This document shows, piece by piece, positions 19,401 through 32,300 of a stretch of 35,984 nucleotides of DNA. The notes below the pieces were generated by a model. That model did not search any database, was not told the DNA's origin, and saw only the letters and a program-made list of their open reading frames with translations. Source of the DNA: Spirogloea muscicola (Eukaryota; Streptophyta; Zygnematophyceae; Spirogloeales; Spirogloeaceae). The stretch lies in NCBI GenBank assembly GCA_009602725.1, contig WELB01000094.1:338871-374854 (forward strand). The letters are read 5' to 3'. The position numbers and the translations under genes were made by a program. The stretch's first letter is position 1, and each line of letters begins with the position of its first letter.

Positions 19401-22400
19401 CATTAGCAGCTGAAACATCATGAAGAGTTCACAAAAGTGACTGAGTCATCAAGTGAAGTGTACACGTTGTACACAGTCATTATTGACAGTGACGGGCACA
19501 GTAAAGCTTCTCCTTTGACAACATCCTTACTGACCGTGTCTTGCAGCTGGCTTCATCAATTTCCCACACATTGACGATGAAACGGTTGGAGGACTGGGTC
19601 CGGAAGCAGAAGGAAAGCTCCTCCTTTGCCAGATTTGCATCTCCCGGTGAGCCTCGCCCAATGTACGCCTTTGCAAGCGCATACCTCGCCTTGTGGAAGT
19701 GCTTGCGCTCGCCTTCTTGGCAGATGCGCATGGCTGCCACGCTGTCTTGGAAAAGAGCAGCCCAGATTTTCTTCAGCTGCTCCGGCTGTGCACGCTCTAT
19801 GAGTCCTGAGATGCGGGTGTTGATGTTGCACCTTGCCGAGCCCATCTCCGACACTTCTCTCCGGCTGCTGCTTGTCTTCAGATTAGCATCTCCACTTTGG
19901 AAGCCCACATCTTGCTTCTCTGTGTCTGCCCTTGCCTCTGGTCGGGGGGAGCCATTGTTGGCATCGCAACTTGGCAGAGCATGGACATCTACGTCCTTTA
20001 CACCTGCTTCAGATGGGAAGCTGGAGTGCAGAGGGTCTGAAGGCAGAACTTCCTCGTGTCCTTTCCTCATCACTGTGCTGCCAGCAATCCCAAGGATATG
20101 CTCAATGTTTTCAACAGCCGCAGGCTGGAAGCAGTGCTCACCTACAAGCTGAGATGAAGACAAACGGAACGCTTAACAGGTTGATCATCTGCTTCAAGCA
20201 TAGCATAAGTGTACCTGAGAAATTGTAAGGCTATATACCTGGCAGATGGTAAGCCTATTAAGTGCTCTGGCACCACAAACTGGCTGCTGAAATTTTAGTC
20301 CTACATCGAAGCCCACATGAGATCTCATCTTTTTGATAAGAGAAATGAGTTGAGCATGACAACCTTCAAGGTAGATGCCTTGTGTCCATCGACTTTGTTG
20401 AGAGACTTCAGGCGGGATGCATGCAGGCGATAGAGTGGCTCAACAACAAGAGGATTTAGGTCTCGTGCTTCTTTGTAATACCCCAGTGACTCCTCAAATG
20501 GGTGGTCAAGTTTCTCGGATAATTTGCCAAGGTAGAGTGGCCATTTCCAGTCCTTCCTGGAGCCAGCCAAACTTATGGATCAGCTCATCTGAGCCACTCA
20601 GAATGTCTCACAGATTCTTGCCCTATGTCAGCTTGAGTAAAAGAAACTTAGGCGCACAACCCAAAGCTGTTCACCTGCTGTTACCAAATGCCAATCGGAT
20701 ATGATCAAAGGCCTCCTTGCACTGCTTCTGCCAGGCCTCATTGTGAGCTGGTTGGTGACGTCGCTGATCAAAGGAAGGATATACGTTTTGGACAGAGTCG
20801 TACAGCACCAATCCCAAAAGTTCATGGGCTTCACGCTGCACAGATTGAGGGAAATCAAGTAACCATCAAACTATGTCACTGGACTGACAAACGGAAGTAC
20901 CAATCTATTTGCGCGGCATTCTGCAGCACAACCCTCAATCGCCACTCCTGACTGTTATAAAGAACTTTGAATCTTATTTACAGTCTGGAGTTTGCAATTC
21001 ACCTCCTCATCGCCAGAGGCTGCAATATCTAGGCATTGTAACAGACTGCGGCGACAGCGCCTACGATTCACAAGTATTCGGAGAGCCAGCTGATGGTTTT
21101 GCCGCCACTCCCAGGCAGCCATGCTCTTGCTCCCATCATTCAGTATCAGATCAACAACCTGAAGCACAAGGGACTCTTGCATTCAATATAGTGGCCAAGA
21201 GAGACGTAGGCTGGCACAAATACGACACTGACTTGAGTACCATGGAGCCTGTAGCTGCTGATAATTGTACGCTGGTCAAATTGTGGGTCTGACTGCCAGA
21301 AGTCGCGTCATCAAGCAGGAACACAGGCATGTCAGGCATGGCAAGGTGGATGGGAGCTACATGAGACTGCTAGAACCTGCAGACATTTATACCAGCACAC
21401 CCTACTTTCGTCATTGTGCTGGCCAACAAGAAGGCACCAACAATAGCATTGATGCTGCTATGCTGCTTAGATGCTTGGATTAGGACTACACGAGCTTGAT
21501 ATTAAGCATTAGCACCATATAAGTGAAGCCTCAGCTGAACAGGTGGGACATTGGTTGCATTAAGGATCAGTCAGAGCTGAAGCACATGTCCAGGTAGTAT
21601 ATACCTCGTCATAGAGCTCCGCAAGCATCTTCCAGCTTGCAAACCGCCGTGGATTGGAGCAGATGTCATACTTCAGGAGACTGACGTAGCGCTCTACAAA
21701 CTCCTCACCTTGTTGGGTCATCGCAAACCCAGGGTCCTGTTTTGAGAAGGACATGTCTTCTGCTCTCCAGAGGAGGCAGTAAAGGTTCTCATAGACTTCT
21801 GCAAATTGCCCTTGCTCTTTCGTCTCTGGCACGCTTCCCTCCACTGCAGGGGTCACATACGACCCCGACAGTGAAGGGCCATCTAGGTATTTGTCAATTG
21901 ATAGCTCATGGAGATCAGCTAGAGGAGGTCTTGGAAAGTGCTGATAAATAGCTTGCAGCACCGGAAGCAGCTTACGGAGACTGTCTACCTGCAAGACATT
22001 CAAGATAGTCAACATAAGTATGGCCGAATCACTTGATCGATCTCCTACAATGAGGACGTGTGAGGAGGCTTTGATCAGTGCTTTGTATCGAGATTCAGGA
22101 TTCTTGGGGGGGTAAAAGGGCCTGACTTTCTGATAATATGCCAGATTGGTCGCTTGGCTGCGTAGGAGCTAACAACCCCCTTACCACAGACTTCAGAAAT
22201 TTCAGAAACATGTTCCTATACCAGACTTTATGACCAGAAGCAAAGCACAACAAGCAAGTCTGCAGGCAGTTGAGTGCCAATGCTTTGCTTACAGAGCAAG
22301 TCCTTGCATATGGCAGGACATGGTGGAATATTGTGGCAGCCTGCTCTTGGGTGTGGAGGTCCCCTTTGCTTGTGTTTGCGTGCTCAGCCATGTCACCTTC

Positions 22401-25400
22401 CACATTGGTCAAGCGCAGACCATACAGACAGTAGAAACCCTCATCTAGTCCATGATGCAGCTCTTTCATCAGGCCAACGACTTCACATCCAAGACCATCC
22501 TGAGGGACACTCGAAGCCCCCATACCAAGTCCCTGCCCTTGCCTCATGCTGCCATTAGCACCCCCTCCTTCCGACATGGTGCCTTTGCCTTTGATCACGG
22601 CAATGGAAGTCGCTGGGAGGGCGGATGCAGTGGACTGCTTTATCAGGTTCTCAACCTTGCTCAAGTGAGCCACTGCCATTTTCAGAAATGCGCCACTGGC
22701 GGCGCAGCACATTCCCCGCTCCGCCAAAGTCTGGTGCATGACAGACAGTAGCCGGACCTGCATAGTAGAGGAAGACACAAAATGCAAGTATACCTGCTCA
22801 TGTAGGGTAGCAGAGGGATGGAGGTGCTGGAGCTGGCAGAAGGTAACTGCAGCATCAGCAAGCACGGAAGCGTCTGCTGGCAACACATCATCCTCCAGGG
22901 CGAGCAACTTGAGAAGCACAGCAAGGACTTTCTGCTGCAGGCTGGCTAATAGTGCAACCGATATGGCTGCATGGGCCTGCACAGTAAGGACATGTAACAG
23001 CCAAATAGCAAGCTTTTAGGTCTGATCTCCAGCACACTATGATCCATCAGCTCTATTCAGGACCCTTCTAGATAGATAAATGTCCGAAGCACCAATTGTG
23101 ATGGACACCTGTAAGCTACTATCACGTGCAGACGTAAGACAGTTGAGCTAAGATCTATCACCTGGCTGGTTCCCTCTGCATAGACTTTTAACGCTTTCGT
23201 GCAAGCTGCCAGCTGTGCCATGATGTCAGCATCTTGAAGCCCCTGCCTGTCTGCATCTCCCTGCTGAGGGTCCAGGATCTTTTCGAGGCATCGGAGGGCA
23301 GTCACCGAGTGTGGGCCGCCCAGTATCTGGCAGGAGCTCAGGAGAGTCCGCAGGCCTAAATCAACACTGCCCCTCGCATCATGCAAACCAGACGTCCCTG
23401 GAGGGAACAGCATTGGCTCCAGTGTGGCTGCCACACCTTCATGGTTGCTTGCTTGCAGAATTCTGCTAATGTCCCCAGCAAGCAGATCATCCAGCTCAAC
23501 CTCTTTCAGCTTGTCTGCAATGTGGGCAGACGATATGTCTCCTAAATCTCTGCAGTTGGGGAGCTGCAGCATAGTGGTGGGCCCCAAGTGATACTGGCAG
23601 CTGTCCATGTGCTGCCGCGCTCGATCAACCCTCTGCAAGCTGTCCTGCAGCAGCCAGAGGCTCCCGCAGGCCCAGTGGTACCTCGCCCAGAAGGAGGAGT
23701 CCATGACCCTGCCACAAGGCCGGGCAACCCTGCCAGCTCTGTTATCAGCAATGGCCACCTGAGCCTCTCCTTCCATCCAAGCAGCAGCTACGTTCAAATC
23801 CGGGGCCCTGCTCGCAGCCATGGTAGCGCACGCCATTGACTGGCTCAAGTGGTATCTGCATTGCTCCTCCCACGTCCCCCTCTCATTGCTGTCTGCTGCA
23901 GAGACCACCTGGTCAAGGCTGAGCTCCGCCAGGAAGAGGTGGCACAAGGGACTCCACCCACTGGCGCTGCACCAGGCCCTGACCTTTGTCTCCAGCTCCA
24001 GCAGCAGGCGCTCCACGCCGCCGCCACCAAGGTAATGCTTGTGGTCCTTGCAAGCACTTTCAATAAGCTCCATTGATATCTCTAACACGGTTGCCTGGGG
24101 GTGTAGCTTCTTGATGGAGTCGTTCAAGGATTGGCTGTCAGCTATGAGCACCTGCTGGGCATTGGTGGCCACATGGACAGCCCTGGCATTGTTGCCGTGC
24201 TGCTGGCTTGGTCCAATTGCGTCTGCAAACACTTCGGCCGGCCCTGACACCAGGAACGCTTCCAGTCTGGCCTGAACCATGTGCTGCTTAGAAGCTCCAC
24301 CGCTGCTGTCCCCCAGCATCTCGCCCGCCTTCTCCTTCTGTTCCTGCCGCTCCCTCTCCCGCTGCCGCTCCTGCTCATCCTCCCGCTCCTGCTTCCGTGT
24401 CCGCCGCGTCTGCCGCCTCTCCTCTCGCGCCTCCGTGTCCTGCGTGCTAGAGCCGTCTCCTGCACCGTCGGCCAAGCTATCGCTCTCGAGCAGCTGCATC
24501 TCCACACTGACTCCCCTTTCAAGAACGGCATCAACTTTTGATGGTTGCCCAATCGAGCCTTCCCCAGCTCTAATAAGCTCATCTGATCCTTCCCGCGCCT
24601 TGCCAACCCCAGTACATGACTCAGCCTGCTCGCTCTGTGCCTCCCCTGGTCCTCCCAGATGTACTCCACCATGAGAGTCACCTTTGACATGACTAACTGC
24701 GCCATTGTCTCTTCCTTCAGCTTCCTCAGCCATGACCAAAGTCACCAACGCCGCTGCTAAAGAAGGCAATATAGAGCACCCACCCTCTGTGTTGGATTGT
24801 ACAGCACCCTCCACGCACAGGACTCTATCACCTTCCTTCGCATGCACTTCCACCTCATGATGATCAGTCTGGTTCCAGAAGTTGAGCAAGCACTGGATCA
24901 CAGAAGCCCAGGTGCAGGATTCCACTAAAAGGAACACCCTCTTTGCGTTGCCATCCTCTTTGGCTCCTGCTTGCTCTACAGCTTTCTGTCCCGCCCTTTG
25001 GACCTCTCCTTCACTATCCTCATTGCCACCATCTGCATGCCCGTCTTGTACACGCTCAGTACCTCCTGGCATTCCGGACACTGTTGAAGTGGCCAGAGTA
25101 CTGAAGGGGTTCCTGTCTGTATGAGCAGAGCCGGCAAACGTCGGAGCCAGTTGTACAATCCGTTTGCCCAGCTGCAGGCAAGCTGCCTCATCACCAATCG
25201 CGGCCAGCACTACAGCAAGCTTCTCCAGGCAGCCCCCTAACAGCAGCAAACAGTGTGTCAGAAACCATAAGTTCATGTGTTGATAGATTGTGGGATCTAG
25301 AGCTCTCACACAGCCTAGGCCCTCCTGCAGTAAGTCTATCAGTCGACACGAATCACCATGGTGCCTAAAGAATAGGCAAACATTTTCTATGTAGGATGGT

Positions 25401-26787
25401 GCTGGCCTGGGGCACCACTCAGAAAGACAACGGGATTTCGGTGCGCTGGCTCAGAGTGCGCACAATGGCGGGGGCTGCAGAGCAAGCCCTGCTCGAAGGC
25501 CCTGCGAGCAATGCCCAGGCGGCCCTGCGCCATGGCCAGTCGACCGAGGTGGTGCCACGTCACAACGTCGCCCGCGTCAATGGCGACAGCCTGCAAGTAC
25601 CACTCTACGGCAGCCGAGGTCGTGCAGCCAACCCCCCCGAGGTCTGCAGGTGCACATGCGAGGAGGTCCGCCAGATTCCTGCATGCCAAAAATCTGCAAG
25701 AGAGCAGCAGCAGAAACAAGGTGACCTGGTCACAACTAACCAGGCAGCTCAAGTTGCTTCGCAAAATGAAATACTGAGACAGCCCAGGGCGAAGAAAGTG
25801 CGCAAGATCCAATCCCCACCAGCAATTGACACCTTTATACGCGCTGCACAGACAAATACCTTCGGAGCCTGTCTACAGAGCTACTACTTGAGTACAACTC
25901 GTGCGTGCAACGTGCCTTACAACCAAGAGAGAAGTCAGGTCGGCAATGACCTTCAGGACCAGAAAGGTGCTTGTTTAGAGTACCTCAGATGAAGCATTGG
26001 ACTGAGGGCACCACCCTTCTTTGTCTGCGCAGCACACCAAGAACAGGATGTAGACTGGACCCTTGTGATTCATTTCAATGTTCAAGGCTCAGATGATGTA
26101 TTCTTTGAGTAAAATCTTGAGGTAATCCAGGTGATTGTGTCCATAAGACCATCTCTGTACTAGGCAGGGTTCAACCTCAGAATACAATTCCAAGTCCATG
26201 CTCACACCTATTTCCAGATTTCTATCACCTAAACTCTACACGCTAACCCTACGCCTTGAATCATACTGAGTGGCAAGTCCAGCAATTGCATCCCTAGCAT
26301 CCCTGACTTGGACCAACTGCAGATTCTTGTGAAGCCTCCTGCACCTGTGCGGACTGTGTGAGCGGGTCAGACAAGATCGACTTGAAGCACTCTTGCGCTG
26401 CAGCCGGCCGGCCTTCGCGCATGTGGTCCAAAGCCTCGCGGTATATGAGCATGAGCCGTGACTCCTGCACCAACCAGAGCTTGAGCTCAGTCAGATGCTC
26501 ACTCTTGTTATCACCAATGCAGGACTGACTTGTTGTGAATCCTGTGTGCTGAGACCCTTGCTGATGGCAGCTGATGCTGCCACAAGGGCATGCGTAGATG
26601 TGTGTCCCACAATCCAGCTACATAAGCGCATTCGCAGCTGTCCAAAACCAGAGCGGGAGAGGCGGAGCAGGGAGAGCCGTACCTGGGCCTCCTTGGTGAG
26701 CCCGAGGGGCTGCCACCGCTCGGAGGCGCCCTCGTCGTTGATCGCAGCAATTGACAACTGCAAGCCCAGGGCAACGGCAGCGGTCAT
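16458..26787 (-). CDS. CABIN1/Hir3 homologue, HIR histone-chaperone complex subunit
   Basis: Seen: 15 exons join in phase, 26683-26787, 26345-26464, 25984-26024, 25464-25693, 23162-25236, 22293-22976, 21605-21988, 21003-21158, 20675-20835, 20364-20556, 19535-20148, 19103-19262, 18622-18881, 17663-18377 and 16458-17378; 2,272 codons. Diagnostic plant-CABIN1 blocks: LSIAAINDEG near the start; TPR segments AAVEWYLQAVAIDAGD and ARRAFEQGLLCSPRH; a basic RRQTRRTRKQERE patch; FYCLYGLRLTNVEGD; DWKWPLYLGKLSEKLDHPFE; KHFHKARYALAKAYIGRG; GLPESSRKFVTCVRKYLLLY; and EANEKLRRRFRRPRLSGH-type C-terminal helices. A Lys/Arg-rich region in the last exon (ERKRRRRERKELKERRK) looks like an NLS. Known: CABIN1 works with HIRA and ubinuclein in replication-independent H3.3 deposition. 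The exact start is uncertain: the ATG at 26787 is used, but a CAG acceptor just before LSIAAIND would allow another first exon. Confidence 0.9.
22758..22793 (-). other. 36-nt in-frame, intron-like segment in CABIN1 exon 6
   Basis: On the minus strand GAGCAG is followed by GTATAC, a pyrimidine-rich stretch and ATGCAG, then GTCCGG. The 36 bases keep the reading frame with or without removal (12 residues, VYLHFVSSSTMQ). They carry a GT start, a pyrimidine tract and an AG end, so they are either coding or an unusually tiny intron. Confidence 0.4.
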
Positions 26788-28003
26788 CGGCTCTGCATCA
26801 GGTCTGATTACTCAGCAGCAACATGGAACCTCTTCCTTGCGGACTGGTAAGGCAGGCCGGCCGGAGATGGCCCGACAAGCGAAGCAGGACGGCGAGATGC
26901 GCAGAAAGCAGAGGCTGCTGAGGCAGTAGTCGGGCAGGGGAGCACACTTTGCTCACCATGCTGCAGGCTTACGAGCCGTAGGGAGCGCAGCGGTCATTGG
27001 CTTCTGCAGCCGGCGAATTGATACACCTCTGCCTTGCACACTCAGAGGAAGAGCGTTCAAGACCTTGGGCCCACAGCTGCTTGGCCAGTTTCGACCGGGA
27101 GTAATGGCTGGTGCCGCTTGGCGCATTGAGGTGCTTGCGGAGCTCGAGAGGGTTGCCGGCACTGCGCACGCACGGCCCCCGCCAGACGCTGGCATCGACG
27201 CCACCACCCGACGCGGGGGGGGCCCACGGTCGCGGCTGTGCCGCCGTCTCCGCCGCCGCGGACACCGCCGTCGCCGCCGCCGCTGCCGCGGTCGCCGCAG
27301 TGAGTTGCGGCGGGAAGTCCGGCGCGCTCTGCCGGAAAGACTTGTGACGAGAGAGGGCTGGCGGTTGCAGTTTGGATGCTTCTGACGGCGCGACCGCCTA
27401 AGCACCGTCAGGCTCCCGCCGTCGCGTCAAGGGTCACGTGCACAGCACGTGCCGCGCGCCGCCGGCAGTGGCGGAGCGGATAAGTCCCGTGCGGCACCAT
27501 TGGCCACTTCCGATCCACTAGGGACCACTTCACTAGCGCCCGATGCCAAGGACCCATCATCGGACGGCTGCTATCATCCCACGACACGTCCGCCTGAGCC
27601 CCGGCTACGTGTACATGAACTGACCGTAGATTTTCAAGATCTTACGGAAGCACGAGGGTGCGCATTTGGGCCGCAAGATGACGCGATCGGAAGGTCAACG
27701 ACGGCCCCCCGACCGTGGGGGGCATGGCCCGTGCCGGCGTGGCGACGTGGCAGCCGTCGGGAGGGCGACATGGAGCTGGGCCGGGGGGGCCCTGGCCCCC
27801 GCCAGACTGGCTGGGCGCCGCCAAGACCGCGCCTGCGCGCCTCCGCCAGCCCGCGGCACGGGGGCACCGTTCCCGGTCGAAGCTAGCGGCCCGACCTCTC
27901 CGAGCTCGTGGGCTCCACTTCTGGAGGAGCTGCCAGATTGGCACAGCCGCTCTGCCGGCCAGCCTCTCTCGGCAACGCCGTCTAGCTTTCCTTCACAGCG
28001 ACT

Positions 28004-28040
<37 letters not shown>

Positions 28041-29376
28041 CGGCGGCCGCGGCGAATGCGCTGCTTGCTGCCGTACGGGGCCTGATCATAAGGGAGGCGG
28101 GGAGCAGTCGCGAAGGCCGGACGAGGCTGCGACCAGGGGCAGCGGGCGGCCGTGCGCTCAGCTGATCAGCGTGCTGGCTCTGCAGTCAGCCGCCGCCGGC
28201 GGCTCCACCGGACTCCTCTTGAGTTGCTAGCTGCGTCCACGCGATCCTGAGCTTCAAAGCGCCGCACAAGGCGAGGCGATGAGCAGCCGTCATCAGTCCT
28301 CTTAGGACCTCTCACTGTGGGCGGCAGGCTCATTTCGGCTGCTTGTCATGTTCTTTGAATGAGGCCGTCTCGTTCCTTCCCCTGAGGTGAGCTGCATATA
28401 GGTGACAACGTTATGCAGATGCTCAGCTGAGATTCACTCTTGTCCTCCTGGTCACCCTCTTCTCCACGATCAGGAGCAGTTATCTGTTCAACGAATGAGG
28501 GTCGAGAAGTCAGGAGGCGTAGAGGCAGGCTGCAGGCGGAGCTGAGCTGTACGGCAAGAGAAAATGGCAGCTTTCTGGGGCAGCCCTTCAAAGCAGAGCA
28601 CGACTTCTAAGCACTTTCAAATTTTCTAGACCACGTCTTGAGGCCGCTTTCAAAGTACCGATGGGGACATTCTGCAAGATCTCGTCGACTGCTTAGCGGG
28701 CAGGGTAGTAGGCAAGCTGGTGTACCTGCGGCACATACTCAAAGTGGAGTCGTGAAGTGCAGCAACGTGCAACAAAAGTGGAACAGTCACAGCTCAGGCC
28801 AAAGACTTCTTTGCAATTTGATTGGAGAAGCCTTGGTCCTGGCAGGAATGTTGTTCAGGCAGGAGTATGACAGCAGCTTCTGGTCTGCAAATATAGCATA
28901 ATGTGATAGAATTCTTGTTGATATTGACCGCTGCTCAACATGACACTTTGTCTTGGTTTCTGTGTCAGGACTGGCAATTGTCGCCTTTGGAATGGAGGTG
29001 CTCAATGCAGCCATTGCCTGTAGGCATGGCAAGCTGTGCATTTCGCCAGGGAGGACATTCAAGCCCGTCGTTATACTGCGCCAAGCAGTGTGCTACAAGC
29101 TAGGTGGCTTGCAAGGTCCACTTGTTGCACAGGTACAGCACAATGGCGAGTGCAAACAACATGGCATTCACAGTCAGCTCCACTCAAGGCAGAGAGGCAA
29201 GACAAGACAAAACCTTCAATGTATCTCTCTAAACAGATTGAGTCAGTTATCTGGAGTTGCCTCAGTGGGAAAGCTGCAGGCGGCTCAAGGTCATCACGGA
29301 CCATTAGCCGTGCAACCTGTATTGTTAGCAGGAAATTTGCATTATTGCTTCCTGGCTTACACATGACCCTTACCTG
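26788..29376. promoter_or_regulatory. GC-rich divergent intergenic region with unresolved 5' exons
   Basis: This 2.6-kb stretch separates divergently transcribed CABIN1 (-) and CYP97A (+), so it must contain both promoters. Two very GC-rich islands (about 27130-27310 and 27700-28230) carry (CGC/CGG)n triplets, as other gene starts in the window do. Both strands have open frames there that are Ala/Arg/Gly/Pro-rich and show no domain. The CYP97A transit-peptide exon should lie here. Candidates include an ATG at 29026 opening MASCAFRQGGHSSPS, but I found no splice join that proves it. The stretch 28240-28980 shows nothing clear. Confidence 0.5.
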
Positions 29377-32300
29377 ATGGGAACAGGCAGTCAAAGACAG
29401 AAGGTGCAGGCCTCAGCCAGTGACAATGGCACACCGGAGCCTGCTGACAACATACTGATTGAGCCAGAAGAGGCCGAGGCTATAGAACGACTGCAGCAAG
29501 CTCTGGAGCAGAAGTACCAGTCCGACCTTGCTCAAAGGATAGCTTCTGGCGAATTTACTGTGGCTTCCCGAAGGTGAAAGCACGCCATGCGTGTGCAAGA
29601 AGTTGAATGGCTACATTGCTGATGATATGAATGCATTGATGCAATGTGCTGTTGCCTGGGAGCACATGATAATGCTGTCAGCCTGTTCTGAGATGGAACA
29701 AGATCGATGCAGGACTGATACACTAGGGGGCCTGAGAAGGTGGTTGGCTGGTAGCGGTTTGCCTGGTAGAGCTGCGGCCAAAGTGTTGGCTTCCTTGGAG
29801 AGACGGTTGAGAGCAGTGATTCCACGGCGCATGCCAGAGGCTAGGGGGGACATTCGGCAGGTCATTGGGCAGCCCTTCTTTGTGCCACTGTACAACTTAT
29901 TTCTCGTATATGGAGGTGTTTTCCGACTTTCCTTTGGACCCAAGGTAAGCTGTGGGATGCCTGCACTACCTTGACTGCCAGTACTGTCCAGTATATTATA
30001 ATGGACCATATTAGTGTTATGATTAACTTTTTGTACACAAGGAGCTAGAAGGCAGTAAATTGACTTTTTAAGGGTTTGGCTTGAGGTTACGTGGAGTTCA
30101 CTAACTTCACAATGACACTGACGCTTGCAAAGGATGTGTCCGTTCTTGCAGCAATTCGCCATTGTATCTGATGCAGCGGTAACAAAGTATATACTCAAGG
30201 ACAATGCCAAAGCATATTCTAAGGTGCGCAAGTCAGGGACTCAATTGAGTTCCTGACAGCCGTCTGTCATTTTTTTCTGTTTGCAATGCTCAGCACGTGG
30301 TTTGGTTCTCCTTCCACACAGTCTTTTGAGTAGTGTCTCTCAAGTGTTACTTATGATGGGTGGCATCTTGCTCTGAGGCTCTGTTCCATGAGCAGGGCCT
30401 TTTGTCAGAGATTCTGGACTTCGTCATGGGCAAAGGCTTGATACCAGCCGATGGGGAAGTTTGGCGGACTAGGAGGAGGGCAATCGTGCCAAGCTTTCAT
30501 AAGAAGGTTTGCTCCTCACACAGCAACATATGGCATACACTCTCAGTTCGGACACTTCATGCAACCAACAATCATGAAGCGTCTAAAGCCTCAGGGTTGG
30601 CGTGTGGCAGTATGTAGCAGCCATGCTCAAGCTTTTTGGACGGTGCACGGAGAGGCTTTGTCAGAAGCTGGAAGTGGCTGCAACAGAAGGCAGGAGCATG
30701 GAGATGGAGTCCTTGTTCTCTCGCATGACACTGGATGTCATTGGCAAGGCAGTTTTTAATTACGACTTTGACAGCCTTTCAAAGGATACTGGTGTTGTGG
30801 AGGTACCATTCACTCACTCTTCTGTGGAGAACCCCAGGTCTCTTTCTTCCCATAGCTGAATAAGGGGGTGAGGCATAGATCACATAGTGGCCATGACTTA
30901 AAGTAGATGTTGGCAAGTTCACTGGATGGAGTCTTGAGATACTCAACACTCTTGCATGCTGCAGGCTGTGTACACAGCCCTCAGAGAGGCCGAGGCACGG
31001 AGTGTGTCCTTGTTTCCGTACTGGAAGATAGCCCCTCTTCGGATGATCTTACCTCGTCAACGGAAGGTCACAGAAGCCCTTAAGCTTATCAACAAGAACT
31101 TGGATACTCTCATCGATACTTGCAAGGTGTTCCCCGAAAGGCCAGCCGCACTGAGTGCAATCATTGCAAGTTTATGCTGCAGGTGTGGGCCCTCCCTTGT
31201 AAGCTTTAGCTGTGTTTTGCCTCTGGTGGTGCAAATGCTTTGTCCTTATCTTGTCCTTACATCACCTTCTTCTCTAGATTATGGTCGAGAACGATGCGGA
31301 GGAATTTTCTGAGGAGTATGTGAATGAGGAAGATCCAAGCATCTTACGTTTCTTGCTTGCTTCAGGTGACGAGGTGAGCTTCTGACACACTTGATCAAAC
31401 TGGGGCTTGAGGGTCCTCAGTCATATTCAAGCAGAGGCATGGCACATAACGATGTTTCCCTATCTGTGTGCTCTAACTCAATTAATATGCTTCTGGTGGT
31501 AAATTGCTGATGATGTGCCAGGTTTCAAGCAAGCAATTGCGAGATGACTTAATGACGATGCTCATTGCTGGTCATGAGACAACGGCAGCTGTCTTGACCT
31601 GGGCCTTCTACCTCCTGTGTCAAGTAAGAATTTCTTTCCATTCTCTTCACAGTCAGTTGTGAAATTGTTAGTATTTGCCAAATACATGTCACTTGATGCT
31701 TTGTACTTTATGGAGAAGGTCGTACTCGTCCATGCAATAAAAAGAGGCCTGTTCCTTCTGACGTGGTGCCACCATACAACTGGATTGTTAGGAATTTTTA
31801 TTCACGGTATAGGAACACATCATGCCCTCTGCTGTGCAAGCATGTGATTGTCTGTGAAGTGTTTTCACTGAGGCTCGCTATCTTGTGCTTGTGCTACCAT
31901 GCAGCATCCAAGTACAATGGAGAAACTGCAAGCAGAGGTGAAAAAGGCATCTATCACCTGCCTGATTCTCTCTGTACATTTCTTACAGCTGGCTGTCCAT
32001 CGATGATGTCGAGCAGTCCATATTAGACATTATCTGCCTGCTGATCGCTGTTGCCGCAATGCTGCCTTGAGTCAGGTTGATGCTACCATTGGGGATCGGT
32101 GGCCAGGCATGGAGGACCTGCGCAACCTTAAGTATACTACTCGAGTTATCAATGAGGTAGTGAACAGCTGTGTGCTTCATGGTCAATCAACGCCTATCAA
32201 ATCTGTATATTGCATGGCAATGCTGAGTGCTAAGTTATCAAGATTTGAGTGTGAGGCGCTGTGCAAATTCATGCAGGTTTCAGCATGCAAGATTGCTGTG

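Noticed and set aside
19541-20152. 203-codon plus-strand frame
   Set aside because: It is antisense to CABIN1 exon 11 (KHFHKARYALAKAYIGRG on the minus strand), so it is a coding shadow.
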